Source: Lanius collurio (taxonomy: Eukaryota; Chordata; Aves; Passeriformes; Laniidae). From it: a stretch of 64,000 bases of DNA. The stretch is taken from NCBI GenBank assembly GCA_020086605.1, contig JACBWW010000007.1:22066472-22130471 (forward strand). The letters are read 5' to 3'. A program made the translations under genes and the position numbers. Within the stretch, counting starts at the first letter, position 1. Every line of letters starts with the position of its first letter. Below the pieces are notes generated by a model, which searched no databases, was not told the origin of the DNA, and saw only the letters and a program-made list of their open reading frames with translations. Shown in pieces: positions 24,632 through 36,711 of the stretch.

Positions 24632-27600
24632 GCTTGCTTTCTGTGTTAATCTCCACTGAATTTAGTTGATTTTAAATGTCTGTGTAGAAGACATATTTAT
24701 TTTCTAGAATTTCAGACCCTACTGAAGAATTAAAATTCCATTTCCAAGATATATTTTGGTTATAGCGCTCTCATATGACTTGCATTTCAAGCTTAACTTG
24801 CCTTGGCTGGAGGCTTATGTGTCCCCTAATGTTAACCTCACATTGTATCCTGGATAGCGTTTTACATCAACCTTTTACACACATAGAAAAAATAAAAGCA
24901 TTAAGTGACCTCAAAGCTTCCCAAAATTCTTTCACTGACCCTTTTGTTCACTGCACAGAGGTACTTTAAACATTTCCTATTCTTGTCCCAATGAACTGGG
25001 AGGAGGAGAGAAGATACCCTTTTCAGAATAGAAATATTTCTGTCATTTAGGCCTCTTTCCCTAATTAGTGGTGAGTACTTCTGGAAGATATGTTACTTTT
25101 GAGCCTCACTTCTGTTGTTATAAATGTTTCTGCCCCTTGGCTGCCACTGGAAGCAGATGGTAGGCTGACAAGATCTATTTAAGTTCTGAGTGCCTTGAAG
25201 GAAGTAAAAGCAGTAAAGAAAGGTAATTTGAAGCATGGGGAGTATAAATCATACCTTCATCAGCATAATTGTAAAGCTAGGTTTTGATCATTGAAGCAAA
25301 ATTTCTCACACGGGAATCTGTACCCAATACCATACGTGGTGGTACTCTGTCACTGCAGATCCTTTTCAAAAACCTCAAAGGTTCCATGTCTTTATCCTTC
25401 CTGAGATTAAAGGATGTGTGCCTGTGCATAGCAGCAACAGTCCCTTCAGCCCAGTATGACAGTTTTGACAATGGTCATAAGCTGATGATGAGAGAAAAGC
25501 ATAAGAACAAGGGAATAATATATAGGGGTTTTCCTCCCAGTACTTGGCCAATAAACACTTATTTTCATGGATTCTACCACTTGTTTAGGTATCTCTTAAT
25601 ATTTTCAGATTTCTATTCCATGGGTCTGATAGGAACCACTGCAATCTGCTGTTGCAATCATACACCTCTTAGAAGACCACCTTTACAATTTCTTTTTAGG
25701 GATATGGGACAGACAGTGATCACCCCATGTCTATGAATGCAACTGTCTGTGAAGATGCCCAGCTATCTCCTTTGGATACAAGGAGAAACCAGCTTTGGCT
25801 GTGTTTCAAGCATAGGAACTTCAATTAGTTATCTGAGGTTATTAATTTTGTAGCTGACGTTTGCTTTTAGAAGACAGAGTACTGCCAAGTGTTGAATTGT
25901 CTGTCAGGGGCAATTTACAAAAGAGATAGGAATAACATTATTTAATGTTATAATAGTTGGGTATATGCCCCAGAAAGACTTTACTGAGGTATCCAAATTT
26001 TCCCAAGATTATTACAAGCAGCAATAAAAGCCCAGGTTCACATTTGAGCATGTCGCTACTAGCAGACTACCTCAAGTCTGATACAAAAAATCCAGAAAAA
26101 TTAACCTGAACTTTTGAGCATCCAATGAACAGCTTTTTGCCTTTTTCAGAAAATCTTTAATTATCTTAAAAGCTAACATTTTCGACAGGAGAAAAATCCG
26201 AAGAGATAAACAGAATAATACTACCTAATTCCTCATGCAATTATGAATTTATAAAATTTCACTCAACGTTTGTCAGTTCTCACTTGGCAGCAAAGCCCAA
26301 TTTGAGCCAAAAATGCTGTTGCAGTGTGAGTTACTTCTGGCCATTGTTTCTTATACATGCTTCAGTTGTGCTGTTCCTCTCGCCATTCCTTGCTCTGGTC
26401 CTGCATGCTAACCACGATAGGTAGCCCAGCAGAGATACAAAGAGATTTTTTATTTTGCATCTGAGCAGATGCAGAATTCTTCTGAATTCAAAATACAATT
26501 TGCTGCCACATCTAAGATCCTGGTTTAGATCAAATGAAACATACACAGACAATATTCTTGATTTCTTTCTAAATTCTCACCTCTGAACCTTAGTGCCACA
26601 AACTGTTACTTGAAGGTACGTGGTCACTTATCCCATGTACATTTAGACATTATTGGTAGATCAGATTCCTCCATGAAATTGTAATCACAATTTTTCCGTC
26701 ATATCATAAGGCTCTTTTTTTTTTTTTTTTTATGATAGCAATACCTATTAATCAGAATACAAATAAAAGTATATAAAATAGACACTTTTATTATCTATTG
26801 CTCCCCTCACCTTTCTTCTGTAGTCATGAATAACACCGCCTTATTTTTGATTTTCTCAGGAATTCTTGATGAAGAGAGCAGAGGAAGCCTGAAAGTTTTC
26901 ATATTAGATTGCAGCAATCAGTCCTACACAAGATACTCTTCTTTGGTGCTATTTACTCATTTCAGTCCAGCTGAGAATGCAAACATGTTCTATTAATTCC
27001 TTTTTTTATAGAGTTTGAAAACTGGGAACACTTATTTTTATCAAGAAAAATTGTTAATAATATTTGGGAAAAATTAAATAAGCATTATCATTAATAGCTA
27101 CTTATAAACTGAAAAAAAATAGCAACTTGCTTACATTGCATTATGTCTATATTTCAATTTTTTGCTCTAAAAAATGCAAAACTTAACTTGACACAAAATA
27201 TATTCTGGCAAAATAATAAATGTAAATCTCTAACAAAAATGGAGAATGAAACTGTTCCCTGATTTTTATAAAATAATTTCTTTTACCTAGAAAAAATCTC
27301 ATAATAGTTATTAAATAGATAAAAATATCATTTTTTTTTCATTTGTTTTTTGAGCATGAAATAAGGCAAATTTATTTTAATGATGATTTTAACTAGAGAA
27401 TATTCAAAAATTACTCAAATGAGATCAGAGAACCAAGAGTTTTAGAGAGGATAAAATAGTATGATGTTTCAGAAGATTAAAAAAAAATATGTTTAATAAT
27501 ATTTAACATGTACATTACTTTTTACTGCATAAGTACACACATACATTTATAAGCCAATTTTATATTATTTGCCAGCTTGAACAGTTACCTAGAGACCTTG

Positions 27601-30570
27601 CTAAAAGATTGAAGGAACCTGGGTCAAAGAACTTGTTCAATCACTGCAATAGTTCCATTTCCTGAGGAATAAAAAATATTTTACACGCTCTTAATTAAGT
27701 TAAAAGGTCAAAAAATCTAAGACTACATCTAAGATCAGTTGAAAAAGAAAGGTCAAAAACGTGTAACATCAAGTTACATATATGCCTATAAGACAAAAGT
27801 TTGTTCTACTGTATTAAAACGTCCTGAAAATGGTGCCTCTGACTTTTCTGTACTCTGCAGAGGGAAGAGGCCAGTTAGAACAAGCCTGGTCCTGACCAAG
27901 GTGTCCATAAGAATCCAAGTAGAAAGGATCTCCACATACAGCTCCAGTATAACTCCCTCAGATGTGCATGTTTCATATTTCACTGCTCACTGCAAGCATG
28001 ATGTGGATTAATTTTCGAAGTGTGGATTGAGGCCTTGTTCAAGGAAGGAAAAACCTTGTTAGAAAAGTTCTGCTTTTTGTTCTTGGAATAAGGGAGTAGG
28101 ATGGAAAGGCATAAGGAAGTCAAAATGTGGTTATAATTAAGCTCTCAAATATAAATTTGTCCTGTTGAAACCGGCCTTTAATAGTTACCTGGATGTTACT
28201 GGACTAGAACAAACATTTATTTGAGGATGATTCTCACTTTAAAGTCGCAGTGTTCTCTTCTGTTACAGTCATTACATGAGTCAACCATTGAAAAGCTCAA
28301 AATAAACCATGAAAAATTAGGAATACATTACAAAAAAAGATTTTAGTGACAAAGTTCTTTGCTTCACCTGGTCAAAGTGCTGTTAACTAAAACTTGACAG
28401 TCTGGGAAAAATACATTGAAAATGAGATAAAGTTCTTGAGACTTGAAAGAAGTAGTTTGTTTAATAAAACTTTATGTGATAATAAATGTCTTGAATCAGT
28501 TGTCAGGTAGTTTTTGTTGAGAAAAAAAATTTTTTTGAAAGGCTTAGTAAAGAATCATGCAAATTTTTGGTTTGAAACGCAAATTTTGACTTCATTAAAA
28601 ACAGGAACTAAAATAAAAACTAATGTTTAGGAACTCTAGTTGTCAATTAGGCTGGTAAATTGTATCTTATTTTAATCCTAGTTTTGGGGTCAGAAGGCTA
28701 CATAACTACTTAAAACACTTCAAATAATCATTTATTAAAAGTATCTTGGCTCTTACACTTTCTCAATGTTTTTTTTAAGTCTAAATAGCTTCCACTGTCT
28801 GCATATAACTCCTTAAATACATCTTCCCATCATATGTACCACCTTCCTGAAGAACTTCTGCCTTGTAAGACAAAGTCTGCATTTGTTAGGTGTATTAATA
28901 CAGATGAGATTTTTGTAGTTTCAAAGTCTCATTGTATTATTCTTTAAAATATCAGTCAGAAACATGCTTATTTGCAAAATAAACTTGTAAAATATAATGA
29001 AGAGACTATTCCAAAGCTCTCTCCTGTTCAATAATCATAGTTGATTATCTTAAAGGAAAAATTGTCTGAACAGAAGAACTAGCTTAAATGAAATCAACAG
29101 CAAACATCCTCTTGACAAGAATATGACCAAAATTTCCACAGACTAAACTGTATTAAGGTAAGATTACACTTTTTTGAAGCAGCCTAGACACCCAAGCTGC
29201 TTTCTTTTAACTAATCATCAAACCAGTTCTGACAACTTTGAAAATCACAACAGGAACACAAAGCTGGTGACACATAGAATCACATTTAAGTGAATGTCGT
29301 CCAATGAGGACAAATTCAACCCCAAATTAAAAAGTAATGAAAATCTGTCAGTGCTCAATGCTGTCTAACTTTAAGGCCCACTCTAATTTTGAGGCTTAGA
29401 CATCTCCAGTTGCTGTCATGAAAATTGGTCCTAACCAAGCAAACTAGAGCCTGTTAAGGTAACAAAATGAAAATGTGGTCAGATAAATGCCTTTTCCTTG
29501 CACCTCAGTATGCTATTGATCCACAGAAAGCATCTTTTGCATTCAAGGTTTATAGCCTGGAATTTCTCAAAAACTTTCTTTGGAAAAATGGGGACAGATG
29601 AAGCCTGGGAATCTTCTACACCTCTAAGTCTAAACCTCTTTATTTGTACACAGGGAAAATCATGTGCAACTCCTTCTTTTACCAGATCTTAGCTTTCCTT
29701 TCACTGGATTGTACTGAAAATGACAAGCTGGACTCTGAATGAAAAGACGCTGTTAATTCTACATCCTTCCTTTGAAGGCATTCCACTCTCCAATACAGCA
29801 CAAAATACTGAACCTGCCAGAGATCAAGAGCATGTGCAAGATTGACTAGACCAACAATTAGGGCATTTATCTGTCAAGGGAATTTCAAAGGTTCTGGTTT
29901 ATAGTCTCAAACTTTTATCATTCATCTGTACAGTCTTTCAGAATTAGAGATAATAGAAGAGGACTTGCTTAACCCAGGAGGGAATATAGCAATTTTACAG
30001 TCTCTAGCAAGTTTACATTAGCAAACGATGAGCATAGAAAATGTTTCTGAGATTAAATACATTGTTCAGTTAATGATCTTTGTTGGCAGCAGACCCAGAA
30101 TGAAGAATGCTTAATGGGTGTAGGTAACTCCTGCTGACCAGCTCTGTGAAACGTGGTGATGACAGCCCTTAAGTGAAAACAGACAATGCACAATTTTCAG
30201 GACCTAAAATGCCTAATGAGAAACCACACCAGGGAGGATAATTCTCATCATTATATACCTGTTATGTGAACTTTACACAAGTAAACCTGAGAAACATAAA
30301 AGCATTTATTAGAAAGATTCTGTGAATAAACAGTAACAATGGTCATAGTTAAATGTCTCCCTCCCTCTGTTATTTCTTCATTCCCTTATTCTGTCAAAGA
30401 CACCTAATGATGTATATTTTATATGTTTTGCTAAGACACTTCACAGTTTAATTGCCACTCTGTGTTACAACATCACAATTATTGGCACCAGTCTTAAACT
30501 CAATGTCCTTTATGGTGTTCTAGATGTCCTGTTATTTAAAATGTTGCACTAAATCAATTACATAAAATCA
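24632..30570. other. Unique AT-rich DNA, no gene seen
   Basis: The stretch contains the longest ORF outside known repeats, 150 codons at 25284-25736 plus, which has no recognisable family or splice context. A T18 run lies at 26715-26732. From about 27000 to 28700 the sequence is particularly rich in A and T. No CR1 or LTR is recognised. Confidence 0.5.
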
Positions 30571-31620
30571 GAATAATAGAATCACAGAGTCGCAGAGGGG
30601 TTTGTATTGGAAAGGACCTTCAAAGATCATCTATTTCAACTCCCCTGACATGAGCAGGTACATTTTTCACTAGATCAGATTGTTTGAAGGCCACATCCAA
30701 CCTGGCCTTACACACTTCCATGGAGGAAGCACCCACAACTTTTCTAGGCAAAATGGCCTAATATCTCACCAATTTTACCTTAAAAAGTTCTTTCCTTACA
30801 TCCCATCTAAACCTATCCTCTTTAAGATTAAAATCCATGCCCCTTGTCCTGTCACTAGAGATCCTGCTTAGAAGAGTATCTCCATCTTTCTTATAAGCTG
30901 TCTTTAAGAATTCAAACATGTCAGTTACGTCTCCCTGAGCCTCCTGTTTTCCAGACTAAACAACTCCACTTCTCTCAGCCTTTCTTCATGCAACAGCTGA
31001 TCCATTTTTCTTCATGGGCCTCCTCTAGATCTGCTTTAACAAGCCCACATCTTTCCTGTGCTGAGGACTCAGAACTGAACACAGAACTCCAGGTGGGGTC
31101 TCACCAGAGCAAAGTAAAGGTGGAGAATCCCCTCCCTCACCCTGCTGGCCACGCTGCTTTTGATGTAGTCCAGGCTACAGCTGGTTTTCTGGGCTGCAAG
31201 CACACATTGCTGTTTCATGCCTCCATTTTCGTCCACCAATATCTCCAACTCCTTCTCTGTATCACTGCTCACAATCTGTTTACCTCCCAGCCTCTATTAA
31301 TATTGGGGATTTACCCACGGAGCTTTGAACCTGGTCTTGTTGAACTTCATGAGCTTCACAAGGACCTGCTCCTCAAATCTTTCAAGGTCTCCCTGGATGG
31401 CATCTCATCCTTGAAGGATATCAACTACCCACGCAGCTTGGTGCCCTCTGTTAACTTGCTGAGGGCACACACAATCCCACTCTATGTCATTAATAAAGAT
31501 ACTGATCAACTTCAATCCCAATGCTGGTCCCTGAGGGACGCCACTTACTGTTTGGATATCTGTTTGGACACATTGATTGAAACTCTTTGATGTGGTCATC
31601 CAGCCATTTCCTTATTCTTA
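30571..31620 (-). mobile_element. CR1 LINE 3' fragment, about 1.05 kb
   Basis: The decayed terminal repeat (GAATAATAGAATCACAGAG) is at the left, so the element points left. The following blocks are the avian CR1 3' region and ORF2 C-terminus read in reverse complement. It reaches up into the RT domain at its right end, where it is 5'-truncated. Many substitutions and small indels mark it as an old copy. The 200-codon plus-strand ORF (30988-31590) is antisense to this element and is not a gene. Confidence 0.95.
31069..31599 (-). pseudogene. CR1 ORF2 remnant (RT to C-terminus)
   Basis: Two minus-strand frames carry ORF2 pieces in the right order. 31405-31599 has SGVPQGPALGLKL and FINDIE, the equivalents of the RT motif GVPQG and the segment after it. 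31069-31272 has QQCVLAAQKTSCSLDYIKS and LVRPHLEFCVQF from the region after the RT core. They are in separate frames broken by stops, so no enzyme can be made. The catalytic aspartates downstream of GVPQG are not preserved in frame. Confidence 0.88.
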
Positions 31621-31903
31621 ACCTCTATTTCTGATAAAGACTTTGAGTGACCTATGGAACCTAGACATGGAGAGAGGGAAATCCATGTCATTAAGATTAA
31701 TGAACCTTGCACTTTGAATATTTGAGTTTAAAATGTAATTAGTGCTCAAATATTTGCAGAAAGTTATCACCACCATAGATGTGACATTTTGAAAGAAATG
31801 TGTCAGCATCGTCATTCAAATGCAGGTTTAAAATTAAATGGTTTTGTACATTTTTATAATGCTTATACATAAGTCTGAATTTTGTGGTTCCCCTTTTTGT
31901 GTA

Positions 31904-32463
31904 TGTCCTGGTTTCAGCTAAGGTAGAGTTTATTTCTTCTCAGTAGCTGTAACAATGCTGTATTTGGTATTGAGAATGAGAAGTATTGACAACACACTGA
32001 TGTTTTGGTCTTTTGCTAAATTGTGTTTATAATAAGTCAAGGACTTTTTCTTTCTCATGCTCTGTGAGGAGGTAGCAAAAGAAACTAGGAGAGATCCTAG
32101 CTGGGACAGGTGACCCAAACTAATCAAAGGGATATTCCACACCATGGAATGTCATTCTGAGTATATAAAGTGGGGGGAGTTACTCAGAAGGAAGGCTGAT
32201 CTGGGTTTCTCTCATCAGTCAGAAGGTCATAAACAATTGTATTGTTCATCACTTGGTTTTCTGCTTACTATTATCATGAATAATATTCTTATTATCATTA
32301 TTACTGTATTTTTACTTTATTTTAGATTATTAAACTGCTCTTATCTCAATCTACAAGTTTTACTTTGATTCTTTTCCCCATATCACTGGGCTGGGTGGGA
32401 GAGAGGGGAAATGAGCAAGGGGCTCTGTGGTGCTTAATTTCCAGGTGGGCTTAAACCACAACA
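31904..32463 (+). mobile_element. Nearly complete solo LTR, passerine-type ERV
   Basis: It starts TGTCCTGGTTTCAGCT and ends TTAAACCACAACA, giving the TG...CA termini of an LTR. Inside are a TATA box (TATATAAA, 32162-32169), an ATTAAA poly(A) signal (32329-32334) and the pyrimidine-rich 3' part expected of R-U5. The sequence type is familiar from songbird genomes. No internal retroviral sequence flanks it, so it is a solo LTR left by recombination. A clear 5-bp target duplication is not visible; the ends may be slightly eroded. It has about 560 bp. Confidence 0.88.
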
Positions 32464-33804
32464 AAGTGCAATAGCCAGGATTTCATATAATAGGATCTTG
32501 AAGTTAAGATGAAAAATTGATGTTTAGGCTCTTAAGGATGAGACTTGGGGTTCAAGGAACATTCATTAAACACAAATCAGTGAGATATGCTCCCTCCTCA
32601 AACCAAAATATATAGAAATTTAAGAAAGATTTTATATAAAACAAGTTTCAGAAAATTGTCTCTTAGAACTCCAAAATGAATTGTGTACTGAAGTCAGCCT
32701 TTCATACCTAAATTTTAGAACCACTGAGCTAAGAAAATCAAAGCTAAGTAATGCCTTTTTAAGGATGCTTGTGCACTGCGAAAAAAAGTTGCAATAGTAA
32801 GATCATATGGTATATTTGGAGTAGAATATCTTTATTTCCCACACTTTATAATCAGCATATGTTTCCATCCCTTTTTTTTGTGGTTCCTTAACCAAAATTT
32901 GCTTCTGCATTTTTCTTCAGGATTCATTGCTACTGGATTTGGGAATGTAAACCTAATTTAAAATATTACCCTAACTCTTCTGTCAAAGCAGTTCCATTTT
33001 GGGCTGGAAGAGAAGAACAGGTAAGATAAGTGTGAAAATATTGTGCAAGATAAGGTTCCTAATTTGACATTTCTAGCATCTGTTATTTGCAGAATGCTTA
33101 TCACTGAATGGCACTTCTTATATCCAAAACTTAGCTCTTACTCATTGCTGCTTATTACTGTGACTGAGTAGCAGATCCATCAATTAGATACCAGATCATC
33201 AAGCTGGGCATTCAGAAAATAAGAAACACATAATAGTGACATCTGAGAAGAGGCAGATTAACTGACTTGATATAGGAATTTTCCATAGAATCATTTGTTT
33301 GCTTTGACTAATGAGACCTTTTCTCTCTGCTTGCAATCACATTAGTCACTCAGTATGCTCTTTCTAAATTCAGCAACAAGAAAGAATCCTGCAATCAAAA
33401 GCTTTCTTTACCATAAATGTTGACTTTTTGACACAGGAGATCTACTCTGCACATCCAAAGAAGGGAAAAAAAAAAACTAGAAGGCAATAACATAAAGGGA
33501 GATCATTAAAGGAAACCTCTCTTCTGTTATATTTTAAGAGATCACAATGTCTTCACAGATTTTAAGAGGATGATGGTTGAAATCTCTGCTCTGATATGCT
33601 TTGCATGAGTAAACAACATTTCTTTATATACCTAAAAAGCGAGCTGGAAAAACATTGATGTGATCAAATTGATACCCATTTTTAGGCACTGAACTTATAA
33701 GTTATGAGTCACCTTTCACAGGTTTCTATAGTCTCTTTTATTTAGTCATAGTGGAGAAGCTGGATTCTAGATTGACTGCCTTTGTTAAATCCTTGAGGAA
33801 GAAT

Positions 33805-33863
33805 TAAAATAAAATAAAATAAAATAAAATAAAATAAAATAAAATAAAATAAAATAAAATAAA
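33805..33863. repeat. (AAAAT)11 microsatellite
   Basis: Eleven uninterrupted AAAAT units run from 33806 to 33860, with partial units at each side. The absence of interruptions suggests an active, length-variable pentanucleotide repeat. No retroelement body is recognised on either side. Confidence 0.98.
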
Positions 33864-36375
33864 TATTTTTTAAAAAGTGATCTTATATTTTGATAATACC
33901 ATTGTTATAAAGCCATTATAATGAATATGTCTTTTGATTTTCCATTTATGTTATTATTTCTCCTGTTCATTGGGCAAGATTATAAACTATAGCATACTGT
34001 TAATTGATAACAATTTGCTCATAAATAAAATTTTCTTATTGTCTTTCTTGTTTTCACTTCCTTACCATGCATATTGCGAGAGGAGTCATAGATTTGATTT
34101 GATAGTTTTCATTTTTGAAAATCTGATACATGTGTACACTCTTCTCTTACAGAACTGATGAGACGGAACACATCTAAAAGCGAGACATCTAAATAATACA
34201 GGACATTCTAGCACATACTTGTCTCCCACAGAGTCCCTCTAATCTCTCTAATCTTATTTGCCAAAAGCTTTCATGCTCTTGTCCAAACAATGAGCACCAT
34301 CTCAGAGCTTGTTCTCACTAGGCAAAAATACAGTGCAGAAATGGGTAAGAAAGGAAGTGCAAAATGTGAGGATACTAGGGATTAAGAGGGAAGAGAGATA
34401 CTGAGATCCTGGCAAACTGTGGCAAATATCCCATGGAAAAAATGATTCATATGTTGTAAGGAGACAATTCTTTTCTTACAGCCATTTGTCTTTATGTATG
34501 TTTAGACAGGCTTTTGCAGGGGAAAAGGAGCCCGTCCTACTAAGATCTTGAGCTAGGTGGAAGTGGTGTGGATGCATTGCTGCACAGCTGAGCCCGAGTA
34601 AACACAGTGTCTTTTCAGCAGGATTTAGCACCACACTAAACAGGTGCTATGGTAACAGCACAGTGTAAACACCCATATGTCTGGACTAAGCAAACATTTT
34701 GTAGAACAACCCAGGGACTCAGTTACTGCAAATTTACATATAAAGCTCACATTTATCTTCTCATAAATTTATTTGTGTTGCTAATGTTTTGTCTGCTGGT
34801 GGGAATTACATACACCAGTATAGTCAGTGACCTAAGGTTCATTGGTCTTGATTTCAATGCCTTCCTACACCACTGATTTTTCAAGTGGTCTTGGTCAAGT
34901 CACCATGTTTGTACTCCTCTAGAAAGTGGAGAAAATATTTTTATTCTCCATCTTTAGGTAAGAAGAACATTGAGTATTTGTGAAGGTTCCAGATGTGAAA
35001 AGGGGAATTCCTCTAATCATTAGACTTTTTACATTTTTCTTAGTATCATTCTGAAGAATATATATATTAGGATGCCAAAAGTAATGGAAAGGAACAGGCA
35101 AAAAACTAATATTATACAAATCTTTAGGAGAAAGTCTATGGTCACGAAAGTAAAGTGTGTAATGGTGTCTCAGTGGTCGACTCCATCTCCATGTACAGGG
35201 ATGACCAGCCACATGGCCAAGGCAGCATGACATGAAACAAACATGTATGATGCACCAGACAGAGGGAAAGTGGTGGGAGAACGGAGGGTGAAATTCCTTG
35301 ACTCCTTTCACTTAGTACTGTATATGCAAGACTCCTCCTGAGGGGGTGAAGCCTAGGAAAAAATGCTCATCTGACATAATTTATCAATTTTTTTGTATTA
35401 TATTGGGTATTGCTTAACATCTTGTTGCACACATTACTGGGGGTTTTTTGTTGTAGTTTTTGTTTTTTTTAATTCAAGTCATTAATTTTGTTTTTCCATA
35501 GTAGTCAAGTGTATGATACTCATTTTTTGTTAGTTTGAAAATATTCCCATATAATCCATTCTCCATATTATTTGCAAATACAGGAAAAATTCTCATGTAT
35601 GGAAATTATTTCTTAAGGATAATGCTTTAATCCAGACACTCTTTGGAAGTCCAATCTTTTACTAGTTGAGGTTTTGATTTTTTTAATTTTTGCTTCCAAG
35701 AAAAGACTAGAACACAGGTTTTTTGTGAGTCACATAGAAGTTAGATGCAGTATCTACTAAATTGAATATAATTGGTGCATATCTGTCCTTTTAAGACTCA
35801 AAAGAACATTGTGCCTGTCAGACAGTCTGTGGTTTCTCAACTACCCTAATCTTATTTCTCATTAATGGATTTTGTTCAGTTGTTAAGTTAAATTCCCTAA
35901 TTGCTATCTTCATTGTTTTTTCTAGGGAAAAACTGTTATTAAAATAATCTCAGCCATTTCCTTAGATATTTTTTAATTTGCAAATAAAATGATATTTTTT
36001 TCATGTACTCATTTAAACAATATCTTTTTTTCTTCTCCAGATCCATTTTCTTACTTTTATCACTTCCCTTTTTACCCTATGTTTTATTCTCTCTAAATGC
36101 ACTCTTGCTAAGACTTCTTCATCTTTGTTACTAGGTTATCCATCACAGCTGCCAGTGATTCCACCTTTTTTTGTCAGTTGGATTCCATCCCTTCATTCTA
36201 TTATTAGACACTTCCGCCTTCTCAAGTACTAGGCGCTCTCCACATCGAATAGACACTATTGTACTCAAGAAAAGAAAACCTTATTATGGCTGAGGTTATT
36301 TTCTTGCAAAACAAAATAATTATCTTAAAACCCAGAAATTCCTGTTTATTCCCGTGGATGAACTCTCCCATAATA

Positions 36376-36436
36376 TGATATATATGTATATATGTGTGTG
36401 TGTGTGTGTGAAGGTGTGTGTGAATGTGTGTATGTA
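36376..36436. repeat. (TA)n/(TG)n compound microsatellite
   Basis: A short TATATG-type part leads into about nine uninterrupted TG units, then broken GTGTGTG blocks (AAGG, AA and TA interruptions). Such compound repeats are common and length-variable in vertebrate DNA. Confidence 0.95.
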
Positions 36437-36686
36437 ATAATTACAGTTTATTTTCTGAGAAAATTAAAAATATAAAAGCATAAGAACAGAGAAAACAGAA
36501 AAATCTCTAGCTATGCAGGCATTGTTACCTTTGGACAAATAGTTACTTGCAATCCTTCAGGAAGAATAGCCATTCTCTTTGTCATCCACTCAGATCTTGT
36601 CATTAAATGCTGAACCCAGAATCAAACTCTTCAATGGGATTAACAGAAGAAAGTTATTCTACCACAAATTGGAAGAAATAGAGATT

Positions 36687-36711
36687 TTTTTTTTTTCTTT
36701 CTTTTTTTTTT
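36687..36711. repeat. T-rich tract
   Basis: Two T runs are separated by CTTTC. It has no recognisable element on either side, and it would give A-rich sequence on the minus strand. Confidence 0.85.

Noticed and set aside
30988..31590. 200-codon plus-strand ORF
   Set aside because: It is antisense to the CR1 copy at 30571-31620, whose minus strand carries RT remnants.
33285..33300. CR1-tail-like word CATAGAATCATT
   Set aside because: No CR1 body sequence follows on either strand, so it is a chance match.
34919..35311. 130-codon minus-strand ORF
   Set aside because: No recognised domain, no splice or start context and low-complexity residues (H, F, S rich); chance is sufficient.
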